Source of the DNA: a gamma proteobacterium HTCC2207
GTDB lineage: Bacteria > Pseudomonadota > Gammaproteobacteria > Pseudomonadales > Porticoccaceae
Assembly: GCA_905182275.1 (NCBI GenBank)
Contig: CAJJAU010000010.1
Location: forward strand, 1-62,236
Direction of reading: 5' to 3'
Length of the DNA stretch: 62,236 nucleotides
This document shows, piece by piece, positions 8,767-16,565 of the stretch (position 1 is its first letter; every line of letters starts with the position of its first letter). Made by a program: the position numbers and the translations under genes. The notes beneath the pieces are model-generated. The model saw only the letters and a list, made by a program, of their open reading frames with translations, searched no databases and had not been told where the DNA came from.

Positions 8767-9885
8767 ATGAAATTTTACGTCAACGCACGGTATCTCATCG
8801 TGCCATTTATGTCTCTCATCGCAATCGCAGGCATCTTAATTGGAGGTTCTTTTGCGTGGGTGGGTGTAGCCTTATTTGGTCTCAATACCATCATTGATAC
8901 CCTTACCAAGAATATTCATTTACCAGCTGACTTTGATGAGACTGGTGAGTCTTATGGAATCAAAGGTTTTCAGTACGCAGTCATGTTTCTGATGCTGCCT
9001 GTATTTATAGTCTTGCAGTTAGTACTTGCCTACCGAATTTTCCAATACACCAGTTTGACGCCCATCGAAACGGCAGCCTTTTTAGGGGTGAGTTATGAAG
9101 TGGGTACCAGCGGATTGAATTTAATTGGCGCGACCCTCTCCAGTGGCCTGTGGGCTGGCCTTGGCATTATTTATGGGCATGAATTATCTCACAACAAAAA
9201 AGAGGGGTTTTTTGTCTCTCGGTTAATCATGGCGTTAAGTGGAGCGTCGCATTTCACTTATGCCCATGTATACAACCATCATTTGGACCTTGGACATGAG
9301 GATGACGCAGCCACTGCACCTAGGGGTCGCAATATCTATGCTCATGCATGGCTGTCTCACATGGGGCAATCTCGATTTTCTTACAATCTCGAAAAAGAGC
9401 GATTAAGTAAGCGAGGGTCATCAGCGCTCCATTTCGATAATCGCTGGATTCTAGGTTACCTGTATAGCTTACCTTCGATTGTCCTTTTTGTGTGGGCCGG
9501 CGGACTGATTGGCGTGGCTGCATTATTTTCAGTGTGGGTTATTGCAAACTTCTTGTTAGAGGCACTTAACTTCATGGGCCATTATGGCTTGATACGCACC
9601 GAGGGGGCTGTCGAACACCGCCACTCATGGGATAACGATTCAGTTTTTACTAGCTGGTTTTTCATCGAAATTGGTAGGCAGTGTGATCATCATGTGAGAG
9701 GTGAAACCTATTTTTGGGAATTGGATGATGTAGAGGGGCCGAATTATGGCATTGGGTATTTCTCGTTGTTTGTACTCACCCTGATACCGCCATTGTTCAA
9801 AGCTTACGTCCAAAAACATCTTGATAATTGGGATGAAAAATATGCCTCTAGTGAGGAAAAAGTGATCGCCGCCCAGTTTTCATAG
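8767..9885 (+). CDS. AlkB/XylM-like membrane di-iron hydroxylase
   Basis: A 372-residue integral membrane non-haem di-iron oxygenase, close in length to xylene monooxygenase XylM. Histidine boxes are H138-E-L-S-H142, H167-V-Y-N-H171-H172, the HYG-type motif FMGHYGL with His272, the HSWDN motif at about 286-290, and the last box GRQCDHH with His308 and His309. In classical AlkB the last box is QRHSDHH; here its first His is Gln305. Hydrophobic stretches near residues 10-40, 68-92, 105-135 and 225-265 fit transmembrane helices. It is followed by a [2Fe-2S] ferredoxin, a small membrane protein and an OmpW/AlkL-like porin, so it probably hydroxylates a hydrophobic alkyl compound. The substrate (alkane, terpene or aromatic side chain) is unknown. 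Confidence 0.82.
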   Translation: MKFYVNARYLIVPFMSLIAIAGILIGGSFAWVGVALFGLNTIIDTLTKNIHLPADFDETGESYGIKGFQYAVMFLMLPVFIVLQLVLAYRIFQYTSLTPIETAAFLGVSYEVGTSGLNLIGATLSSGLWAGLGIIYGHELSHNKKEGFFVSRLIMALSGASHFTYAHVYNHHLDLGHEDDAATAPRGRNIYAHAWLSHMGQSRFSYNLEKERLSKRGSSALHFDNRWILGYLYSLPSIVLFVWAGGLIGVAALFSVWVIANFLLEALNFMGHYGLIRTEGAVEHRHSWDNDSVFTSWFFIEIGRQCDHHVRGETYFWELDDVEGPNYGIGYFSLFVLTLIPPLFKAYVQKHLDNWDEKYASSEEKVIAAQFS

Positions 9886-9945
9886 CGGTGAATGCCTAGG
9901 ACATTGATAGACCCTGATCTTGGATTAATTAGAGAGTGGCATAAC

Positions 9946-10254
9946 ATGTTGAATTTATTTAAACCCCGACCCACTAGTTATGCGGACCGTTTGTCGGATA
10001 CTGAAACCACTTTTACCGTTAAGCGAGGGGAGTCTTTACTAAGTTCTGCATTGTCTGCGGGGATAAAGTGGCCCTTCAAATGCAAAGTGGGTAGCTGCGG
10101 TACCTGTAAGTGCAAATTGATTGATGGAAAAATAAAAGCGCAACTGGATTTTGGTTATGTTTTGGATATGTCTGAAATACAAGATGGGTACATCCTTGCC
10201 TGCCAGAGCATCCTTAAATCCGATATTCAAGTGAGCGTTAACCTAACAAAGTAA
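9946..10254 (+). CDS. Plant-type [2Fe-2S] ferredoxin, electron donor candidate for the hydroxylase
   Basis: A small ferredoxin of 102 residues from this start. The cluster ligands are C-K-V-G-S-C-G-T-C (C-x4-C-x2-C) and a fourth Cys 31 residues later in ILACQS, the plant-type/XylA-N-terminal spacing. There is no reductase domain. I prefer the ATG at 9946, which has AGAGAG nine bases upstream. An earlier in-frame ATG at 9892, right after the hydroxylase stop, would add 18 residues but has its GGTGA only one base away. Its position directly after the hydroxylase strongly suggests that it delivers electrons to it, in place of the rubredoxin used by most AlkB enzymes. No ferredoxin reductase gene is adjacent. 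Confidence 0.88.
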   Translation: MLNLFKPRPTSYADRLSDTETTFTVKRGESLLSSALSAGIKWPFKCKVGSCGTCKCKLIDGKIKAQLDFGYVLDMSEIQDGYILACQSILKSDIQVSVNLTK

Positions 10255-10267
10255 CAGGAGTAAAAAA

Positions 10268-10471
10268 ATGAACACATTAAAGGCAATTTTATTGATGGCT
10301 ATTTGGACATCAATTCTAGGCGCAACATTATATTTTTTCGATGCCCATGAGCATTATCGGAATATTTTGTGGGCGACGGTAATAGGGCTTACCTTATTAG
10401 TGACACATATGGTCAACATGTTTATTTACTTTAAAGTCGCCGGCGATAAACCCTACAAATGGTTTGACTAA
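10268..10471 (+). CDS. Small membrane protein of unknown function in the hydroxylase operon
   Basis: A 67-residue protein with two predicted transmembrane helices, at about residues 5-23 and 33-53, and a short charged C-terminus ending KPYKWFD. A strong AGGAG lies eight bases before the ATG, and the gene begins 13 bases after the ferredoxin stop, so it is very likely translated and cotranscribed with the hydroxylase. I do not recognise the family. The size, membrane nature and position suggest an accessory subunit or stabiliser of the hydroxylase, but this is inference. Confidence 0.7.
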   Translation: MNTLKAILLMAIWTSILGATLYFFDAHEHYRNILWATVIGLTLLVTHMVNMFIYFKVAGDKPYKWFD

Positions 10472-10605
10472 GAACGGGTCTCAACAGGTAATGAGCGCCT
10501 TTGATAAACACTTATAACTTAAGTTTAGCTCGCTAAAGAGCTGGGTATTTGATTTTCAGATTGTGCGCCCTAGATTCCCTAAAAGCACTAAAGAGAGACA
10601 AAAAA

Positions 10606-11286
10606 ATGAAAAACTATCGTTCAAAGAAAATATCAACATCAGCATATTCATTGGCCTCGGCCTTCATTGTAGCGGCCGCGATTCTGCCTATATCTGATGT
10701 CAAATCAGAGGAAAATAGTAACTTTAAATACCAGGGAGCCTGGCTTGTTGGTTTAAAAGTTCTTAATTTAAATCCAGATGTAAAATCCGTAACATCGATA
10801 GGCGGTGAAGCACAAGTCGCCGCTGACACCGTACCGGAATTAGATATACGCTATTTTCTAACCGACAATATTGCCATAGAAACAATACTTGGATATACAG
10901 AGCACAGAGTTTCAGCAACGGGTACTCAACTCGGTGATGTTAACCTTGGTTCGACAAAGGTGTTGCCGCCCACCATTACTCTTCAATACCATTTTACTGG
11001 TGGACGTCGGTTTTTACCCTATGTTGGAGCCGGCTTAAACTATACCGTCTACTTTGATAGTGATCCTGGAGATACCGTAGACGTAAGCTATAAAGATGAT
11101 TTTGGTTTTGCTTTAAATCTTGGTTTTGATTATGTTATTAATGAAAGATCCTATTTTAACGTTGATCTTAAAAAATATAAGCTCTCCACTGACACTGTTA
11201 TTGATGCTGGAGACGCAGGAATAGCAACGGCGTCAGTGGACCTAGATCCACTTGCTATTAGTGTTGGTTTTGGGTGGAAATTTTAA
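10606..11286 (+). CDS. OmpW/AlkL family outer membrane protein
   Basis: An eight-stranded OmpW-type beta-barrel of 226 residues. The N-terminal signal peptide (SAYSLASAFIVAAAILPISDVKSEE) is followed by FKYQGAWLVGLKVLNLNPD, the IETILGYTEH strand, PPTITLQYHF, FLPYVGAGLNYTVYFD, and a C-terminal GFGWKF ending in Phe as outer membrane barrels do. All of these are typical of OmpW. AGAGAGA upstream supports the ATG at 10606; an earlier in-frame ATG at 10549 would spoil the signal peptide. OmpW relatives such as AlkL move hydrophobic compounds across the outer membrane through a lateral opening. Its place after the hydroxylase genes supports uptake of the hydrocarbon substrate. Confidence 0.88.
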   Translation: MKNYRSKKISTSAYSLASAFIVAAAILPISDVKSEENSNFKYQGAWLVGLKVLNLNPDVKSVTSIGGEAQVAADTVPELDIRYFLTDNIAIETILGYTEHRVSATGTQLGDVNLGSTKVLPPTITLQYHFTGGRRFLPYVGAGLNYTVYFDSDPGDTVDVSYKDDFGFALNLGFDYVINERSYFNVDLKKYKLSTDTVIDAGDAGIATASVDLDPLAISVGFGWKF

Positions 11287-11348
11287 CTTTGTTTTAACGG
11301 CAATGGATTGCAAGATTTGCACAAATTGGATGTGCTACAAAAACCTTC

Positions 11349-11380
11349 CATGCACCTTGTCATACCTTGGCAGGTGCATG
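11349..11380 (-). terminator. Probable terminator of the priA-SPOR unit
   Basis: A nine-pair inverted repeat (CATGCACCT / AGGTGCATG, 14-base loop) lies 54 bases past the SPOR gene stop. On the minus strand it is followed by GAAGG and then TTTTT. The T run is offset from the stem, so termination strength is uncertain. It also lies about 60 bases past the OmpW-like stop and may serve both convergent units. Confidence 0.4.
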
Positions 11381-11433
11381 ATCCTAACATTTGAAATGAG
11401 GCTTTGTTGATGGTTGCGGGGTCTATTATTAAC

Positions 11434-11970
11434 TCACTTAGGGCGTTTAAGTACCAGGCTATCAATATCATTTTGGGCCAGTTTAGCTCTGGCTGAGGCC
11501 ATTTTTGAGGTGTTAGCAAAAGGCCCTACTGATACACGATGCCAGATCTCGCCATCCTCATTTTTCACGCGTTCATTTTTCGCGGGTAAGTTTAACAGTA
11601 GTAATTCAACCTTGAAGTTTTCAGCATCCTGAGTCTTCTTAAAAGAACCGACCTGCAATGTATATTGAGAGTCTATCTCACTTTTAACTAGGCTCGATTG
11701 TGCGTTTTGATTATCTGGAATCAGGATTTCGTTGTCTTTGAGTAAGGTATAAAAATCGAACTTTAATTCTTGAATATTTGCCTTATCAACTAGGTCATCA
11801 ATTGCAGAAGGAGTGACCTGCTTTGTGTTATCAAGCATCGGCGGTACAAAATACATAACCGCGGCTCCAATCAGTAAACCGGCAATAAAAGCCGGGCGGG
11901 ATGACTTTTCCTGAGCCGCCGGGCGGCGATTGGTTCGGCCTGAGTTATTGTTTGAGGCGGTTCGAGTCAT
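11434..11970 (-). CDS. SPOR-domain cell division protein, FtsN-like
   Basis: A 178-residue bitopic inner membrane protein. A basic, low-complexity cytoplasmic tail rich in Asn, Arg and Ala (residues 1-26) is followed by one transmembrane helix (about 27-45) and a periplasmic part. The C-terminal SPOR domain (about 100-175) shows YTLQVGSFKKTQDAENFKVELLLL and WHRVSVGPF, the repeats that bind denuded septal peptidoglycan. In many Gammaproteobacteria ftsN lies just after priA, and this gene is 95 bases downstream of priA on the same strand, so FtsN is the likely identity. The linker is shorter than in E. coli FtsN, and other SPOR proteins cannot be excluded. Confidence 0.82.
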   Translation of the reverse strand: MTRTASNNNSGRTNRRPAAQEKSSRPAFIAGLLIGAAVMYFVPPMLDNTKQVTPSAIDDLVDKANIQELKFDFYTLLKDNEILIPDNQNAQSSLVKSEIDSQYTLQVGSFKKTQDAENFKVELLLLNLPAKNERVKNEDGEIWHRVSVGPFANTSKMASARAKLAQNDIDSLVLKRPK

Positions 11971-12065
11971 AAAAGTGCGCGCTTCTGAATGAGAGTGAAT
12001 TGTAGGTGAAATGGTGCGTTGTTGGCAAAATAAACCTCACCTTATATGAGTAATCCTTTGATGCG

Positions 12066-14285
12066 CTATATTTCTTGAGGATCAACATCAACAGACCAAC
12101 GCACTTGTCGCGCATTTTTATGTTGAGCAAGTTCTAATATTAAGGCGTCTAACACCACTTGTAGGAGTGATCGTTTATGAGCGTCAATTTGTAAAACAAA
12201 TCTGTAGCGGCCAGCACGTCGTTCTAACATTGCCGGCAAGGGCCCAAGGTAGCCGATTAAAGGGCTAGGAGGATTGATCCTCTCAGCTATACTGCGAGCG
12301 GTGCGTAAGAACGTCTCAGCCTCATTGGCACGGTCTGATTCAGCACGGATAAGCGCCATATGTCTAAAAGGAGGCAGTTGTGTTATTCGCCGTTCATCCA
12401 TTATTTGTTGAGCAAAAAAACTATAGCCTCTGCCTATTAGGACTTCGAGTAGAGGGTGCTGTGGCTGGTGGGTTTGAATAATGACTCTTCCCGGCGTGTC
12501 TCCTCGGCCACTACGCCCGGCAACCTGAGTCAATAACTGCCCTAGACGCTCATGGCTACGAAAATCGGGGCTGAATAAACCGCTATCGGCATCGAGCACT
12601 GCAACGAGTGTCACATTCGGAAAGTGATGGCCCTTGGCGAGCATTTGCGTACCAATTAATATGCAGGGTTCGCCACTGGAGCCAATCTCAAAAACCTCTT
12701 GCATCGCGCCTTTTTTTCGTGTGCTATCTCGATCAACACGCATCACTTTGGTTTGTGGAAAACATTTCTCTAAATATTCTTCACTTCGCTCCGTGCCTTC
12801 ACCTACGGCGATGAGCTCTTGGCCTTGGCAGCCAGGACAGAGATGGGGGACACGTTGTTGATAGTCACAGTGATGGCATATAAGACGGTTTCGAGCGCGG
12901 TGTACCGTGAGCCGAGAGTCACAGTTGTGGCATTCAGCGGACCAACCACAATGGTGACAGATGATGGCCGGAGCAAATCCGCGGCGATTGAGAAATACCA
13001 ATACCTGATGACCATTTTCAACAGTCTGCCTAATGGCTGTAAGAGTAGACATGGCAATGCCGGCGATACTCTGCTCACTTTTGAGATCAACCAATGACCA
13101 GTTTGGCTGCTTTGCGCTGCCGGCTCTATCAGGCAATACAAGATGCTGATAGCGACCAGTAACACAGTTGTTTAGCGACTCTATGGACGGTGTTGCCGAG
13201 CCAAGAATTACCGATATTCCTTCTTTATGCGCTCTTGAGACCGCCAAATCTCTGGCTGAATAACGAAATCCCTCCTGTTGTTTATAGGACTGGTCATGCT
13301 CCTCATCAACAATAATTAGTCCGGGTCGGGCAAGTGGGGTAAATACCGCAGATCGCGTACCTAAAACAATGTGAGCGCTTCCCCTTTTTGCACTAGTCCA
13401 TGCAGCAAGTCGTTGTTTGTCGGTCAACCCAGAGTGCAGAGTGACTATGGGCACATTAAATCGATCACGAAATCGCTTTTCGGTCTGCGGTGTCAGACTA
13501 ATTTCTGGAATAAGGACTAACGCCTGTCGATCATAACGCAAGGTTTGCTCAATTGCCTGTAGATAGATTTCAGTCTTACCGCTTCCGGTCACGCCATCCA
13601 GTAAGTAACAATTAAAGCGATGTTGGTCGATTTTTTCTAACGCCAGCCGTTGAGATTCATGCAGTGTGAGGGCGTCTTGCTTGAGGATATTCGCTACTGA
13701 GATTTCAGAATCAGTTTTCTGGAAAGATTCGATGAGTTGCCTATCCTCAAGGGTTGCCAGAATTGCGCGCGAAAAATCCCTCGACAGTGTTGAATCTGCT
13801 AAGGAATCATTAGCGAGCAGTCGCTCGATGAGTTCTTTTTGGCTTGGAGCTCGCTTGAGCGAGTCACTTCCTAGCCCTTTTCCTTTGTTGGTCAGCTGCC
13901 AATATCGAGTGCCCAATGTGGGAAGTGGGTCTCCTTTTCTCAGTAATACTGGCAGCATGCCAAAGAGGGCATCGCCAATTGGGTGTTGATAGTAATTTGC
14001 GGCCCAAATAAATAATTCTAGTAATTCATGGGGTAACAGAGGCCCTGAATCCAGTAGACGATTGACTGGTTTTAGTTTATCCAGGTCGAACGCACTAGTG
14101 TTGGTATGTTCGACAATTAGACCGACGACTTCACGCCGACCAAAAGGAACCATAACCCTGCAGCCAACCTCGGACTGAAAATCTGGCCACTCCTCAATAA
14201 CATTCTTGGGAATGAGGTAGTCAAATAGCCGGCGCAAAGGGGACAGTACCGCGACGCGAACAATGAGAGGCTTATCTTCAGCCAT
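12066..14285 (-). CDS. priA: Primosomal protein N', replication restart helicase PriA
   Basis: A 739-residue superfamily 2 DNA helicase that reloads the replisome at stalled forks. Visible parts in order: the N-terminal 3'-DNA-binding domain (VRVAVLSPLRRLFDYLIP), Walker A GVTGSGKTEIYLQA, the DEEH box in IVDEEHDQSYKQQEGFRYSARD, GSATPSIES, a zinc-binding region with eight Cys in four CxxC pairs (CHHC, CHNC, CHHC, CPGC) and the late helicase motif QVAGRSGRGDTPGRV. Length and motif order match the family. It is divergent from rpmE and upstream of the SPOR gene, a common gammaproteobacterial order; argS, which lies between priA and the SPOR gene in pseudomonads, is absent. Confidence 0.97.
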   Translation of the reverse strand: MAEDKPLIVRVAVLSPLRRLFDYLIPKNVIEEWPDFQSEVGCRVMVPFGRREVVGLIVEHTNTSAFDLDKLKPVNRLLDSGPLLPHELLELFIWAANYYQHPIGDALFGMLPVLLRKGDPLPTLGTRYWQLTNKGKGLGSDSLKRAPSQKELIERLLANDSLADSTLSRDFSRAILATLEDRQLIESFQKTDSEISVANILKQDALTLHESQRLALEKIDQHRFNCYLLDGVTGSGKTEIYLQAIEQTLRYDRQALVLIPEISLTPQTEKRFRDRFNVPIVTLHSGLTDKQRLAAWTSAKRGSAHIVLGTRSAVFTPLARPGLIIVDEEHDQSYKQQEGFRYSARDLAVSRAHKEGISVILGSATPSIESLNNCVTGRYQHLVLPDRAGSAKQPNWSLVDLKSEQSIAGIAMSTLTAIRQTVENGHQVLVFLNRRGFAPAIICHHCGWSAECHNCDSRLTVHRARNRLICHHCDYQQRVPHLCPGCQGQELIAVGEGTERSEEYLEKCFPQTKVMRVDRDSTRKKGAMQEVFEIGSSGEPCILIGTQMLAKGHHFPNVTLVAVLDADSGLFSPDFRSHERLGQLLTQVAGRSGRGDTPGRVIIQTHQPQHPLLEVLIGRGYSFFAQQIMDERRITQLPPFRHMALIRAESDRANEAETFLRTARSIAERINPPSPLIGYLGPLPAMLERRAGRYRFVLQIDAHKRSLLQVVLDALILELAQHKNARQVRWSVDVDPQEI

Positions 14286-14304
14286 AAATAATCAATAATT
14301 CCTG

Positions 14305-14332
14305 TTGTAACTAAATTAGTTTCTGCTAAAAT
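14305..14332 (+). promoter_or_regulatory. Sigma70-type promoter for rpmE
   Basis: TTGTAA and TAAAAT are separated by 16 bases and followed by the GC-rich stretch CCGCGC, typical of growth-rate-controlled translation genes. It would give a leader of roughly 100 bases before rpmE, long enough for an L31-type autoregulatory leader, although I cannot confirm such a fold by eye. Confidence 0.6.
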
Positions 14333-14440
14333 CCGCGCTCATTAGAAATGGCCTACCGTGCCTTGCACAAACTGGACAGCTTAGCGGCATGATTTTACCA
14401 GTTTAAAGATGAGGTGGCGGTTCGTAACTTGGAGTATAAG

Positions 14441-14656
14441 ATGAAAAATGATATTCACCCAAACTATAACGAATTAGTTGCAACATGCAGTTGTGGTAAT
14501 GTTATAAAAGTAGGTTCAACTCGCGCTAATGCCATCTATCTAGATGTGTGTTCCGCCTGTCACCCGTTTTACACAGGCAAGCAGAAAACTGTTGATGCTG
14601 GTGGTCGAATTGATCGCTTCAACAAGCGTTTTGGTGCTGCTAAGAAAAGCGCTTAA
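14441..14656 (+). CDS. rpmE: 50S ribosomal protein L31, zinc-binding type
   Basis: A 71-residue L31. It begins [12 protein letters not shown], and the four zinc ligands are Cys16, Cys18, Cys37 and Cys40, so this is the zinc-containing (C+) form, not the zinc-free YkgM type. GGAG lies six bases before the ATG at 14441; a longer in-frame reading from 14414 has no support. L31 bridges the subunits of the 70S ribosome. The gene has its own promoter and ends at a strong hairpin terminator, so it is probably a single-gene transcript divergent from priA. Confidence 0.97.
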   Translation: MKNDIHPNYNELVATCSCGNVIKVGSTRANAIYLDVCSACHPFYTGKQKTVDAGGRIDRFNKRFGAAKKSA

Positions 14657-14687
14657 TCGCTTTTTGCAAGTCATACCAGTTTAAAAG

Positions 14688-14723
14688 ATGCGGCATAGTT
14701 ATCCACTATGCCGCATTTTTTTT
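14688..14723 (+). terminator. Rho-independent terminator after rpmE
   Basis: A perfect 12-pair stem (ATGCGGCATAGT with its complement), a five-base loop and then seven T residues. It ends the rpmE transcript. The stem can also stop the convergent SIMPL gene transcript, though the T run is better placed for the plus strand. Confidence 0.93.
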
Positions 14724-14728
14724 GCCGA

Positions 14729-15445
14729 TCATTCCTTTACTAATAACTCAAAAATAACACTGATGCGGTCGTTAAATTTAATAGTGTCATGGAGGTAAAC
14801 GCCGATATCAGCGTCCGCCATCATCATTTCTGACCTTTGATGCTTCATACGGGGCTGTGGATATTGGATATCTGACCCCTGATAGTTAATTTGTACAATT
14901 GACCCCAAGCGCGCGCCATAGGCCATGGCAAGCTCTTTGGCGATTACCTTTGATTGATCTATTGCCTGTTGGCGCGCTTGTTTCTGGTGGCTAGTTTCAT
15001 CGGCAACCTTTAAATTAACTCTGCCTAGTTGGTCAATTCCGGTACCCAAAGCGGTGTCCATTACTTGGTTTAACTGCTCAAGTTCATTTATTGTTATTGT
15101 TATTTTTCGCACTGCTCGATAGCCGACGAATTCACGCGTTTTAGTCGCATAATCATATTGTGGCGTTAACTGCAGACTAGAGGCGATTATTGCCTTCTTT
15201 TGAATGTTGAGCAGTGCGAGTTCGTCCAATAGTTGATTAAACTGTTTATCGAGTTCTCGTTTAGCCTTGTTGCTATCTTTATTAATGGCTCGCAGTTCCA
15301 TATTGAGTTCCGCCATGTCTGGAACGACAGAGACCTCGCCTTGTCCTGATGTGACAATGGTGCGCTGGAGAGACTCGGCACTGGCGGTCATCGAAAAAAA
15401 TGTGAGCAAACTGATAAAGTAGAGGGTGGAGATCGGTAATTTCAT
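14729..15445 (-). CDS. Exported SIMPL-domain protein (DUF541)
   Basis: A 238-residue periplasmic protein. The signal peptide MKLPISTLYFISLLTFFSMTASA is cleaved before ESLQRT. The mature part is one SIMPL domain: RTIVTSGQGEVSVVPDMAELNMELRA at the start, then a helix with KAKRELDKQFNQL, the FVGYRAVRKITITI strand, and ARQQAIDQSKVIAKELAMAYGARLG near the end. I chose the ATG at 15445 because AAGGA lies nine bases upstream; the longer reading from 15505 would bury the signal peptide. Family members (E. coli YggE) are linked to oxidative stress tolerance, but no biochemical role is established. It stands alone and converges on rpmE. Confidence 0.88.
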   Translation of the reverse strand: MKLPISTLYFISLLTFFSMTASAESLQRTIVTSGQGEVSVVPDMAELNMELRAINKDSNKAKRELDKQFNQLLDELALLNIQKKAIIASSLQLTPQYDYATKTREFVGYRAVRKITITINELEQLNQVMDTALGTGIDQLGRVNLKVADETSHQKQARQQAIDQSKVIAKELAMAYGARLGSIVQINYQGSDIQYPQPRMKHQRSEMMMADADIGVYLHDTIKFNDRISVIFELLVKE

Positions 15446-15601
15446 AAGATAACGTCCTTTTATATCGATTGAAGAAATGGTCCCTAGTGCTTTAAAACCT
15501 AGCACTCTCTACATAATATCAAAAAACTTAATTGAATTTTTGTCGGCTAGATAGGCAAAGGTTACAATAGGTTCATACGGTGTTTGATTTGGGAGAGTAC
15601 C

Positions 15602-15850
15602 TTGCGCGGAATTTGGCTGTTTCTAAAGTTTTTGATGATCATTAGTCTGGCAATTTTAGGTGCTTTTTTTGCTATGGAAAATAGCCAGATATTAGATGTT
15701 AGCTTTATTTTGATTGACGGGCCTAGCTTAAGCGCCGGCGTTTGGATGTTGATTTTCCTAACAGTGGGTTCTTTTCTGGGGATGTTTGCTAGTTCCGCGC
15801 TTATCATTTCTTACCGCCGCAAATTAGCGCGCGCAACCAAAGAGGGTTAG
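15602..15850 (+). CDS. lapA: LapA-domain inner membrane protein
   Basis: An 82-residue protein with two transmembrane helices (about residues 5-25 and 42-65), separated by the conserved [14 protein letters not shown] segment and followed by a basic YRRKLAR cytoplasmic tail. This is the LapA/DUF1049 pattern. I chose the TTG at 15602 because GGGAGAG lies five bases upstream; a TTG at 15584 is possible. In E. coli LapA works with LapB in lipopolysaccharide assembly and LpxC control. Here the gene is followed after seven bases by pyrF, with no lapB between them, unlike the usual lapA-lapB-pyrF order. No ihfB precedes it either. Confidence 0.85.
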   Translation: MRGIWLFLKFLMIISLAILGAFFAMENSQILDVSFILIDGPSLSAGVWMLIFLTVGSFLGMFASSALIISYRRKLARATKEG

Positions 15851-15857
15851 GTCAAAA

Positions 15858-16565
15858 ATGACGACTGTAAAATCTAATGTAATTGTGGCTCTTGATTATG
15901 ATAATAAGCACTCGGCTTTAACCCTCGCTGACCGGTTGGATCCTAAATACTGCCGTGTAAAGGTGGGTAAGGAACTATTCACCGCCGCAGGGCCGTCAGT
16001 CGTTAAGGAATTGTCCGATCGTGGTTTTGATGTATTCTTAGATTTAAAGTTTCATGATATTCCGAACACTGTTGCTAAGGCACTTAGTGCAGCCGCAGAT
16101 TTGGGTGTGTGGATGGCCAATGTACATGCCTCAGGGGGCAGCCGAATGATGAGCGCTGCAAAGCAAGCCTTGGGTAACAGCGGTAGCGACATGCTGTTAA
16201 TAGGCGTCACAGTACTGACTAGTATGGATACTTCAGATCTTGAGGAAGTCGGCATAAAGCGCACACTCAGTGATCAGGTTTTGCATCTGGCGAGCATGAC
16301 TAAAGATTCTGGCCTCGATGGTGTCGTTTGCTCCGCGCAAGAAGCTAGAACGTTAAAAGAGTCCTTAGGGAAAGATTTTAAATTAGTGACACCAGGTATT
16401 CGCTTGGCTAATAGTGCGGCAGATGACCAACGTAGAATTGTAACGCCAGCTGATGCGATGGCGTTGGGCAGTGATTATCTGGTGATTGGTAGGCCTATCA
16501 CTCAGTCGGCAGACCCCCTCGCAACGCTTTTAGAGATTAATCGTTCTCTACCGTTGGACGTTTAA
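15858..16565 (+). CDS. pyrF: Orotidine 5'-phosphate decarboxylase
   Basis: A 235-residue TIM-barrel enzyme that decarboxylates OMP to UMP, the last step of de novo pyrimidine synthesis. The catalytic Asp-Lys-Asp array is in [13 protein letters not shown], preceded by VALDYDN and [10 protein letters not shown]. The phosphate-binding end is TPGIRL and LVIGRPIT. Length is normal. It is translationally close to lapA (seven-base gap), so both are probably one transcript. The stop codon overlaps the stop of the convergent GH16 gene by four bases. Confidence 0.97.
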   Translation: MTTVKSNVIVALDYDNKHSALTLADRLDPKYCRVKVGKELFTAAGPSVVKELSDRGFDVFLDLKFHDIPNTVAKALSAAADLGVWMANVHASGGSRMMSAAKQALGNSGSDMLLIGVTVLTSMDTSDLEEVGIKRTLSDQVLHLASMTKDSGLDGVVCSAQEARTLKESLGKDFKLVTPGIRLANSAADDQRRIVTPADAMALGSDYLVIGRPITQSADPLATLLEINRSLPLDV

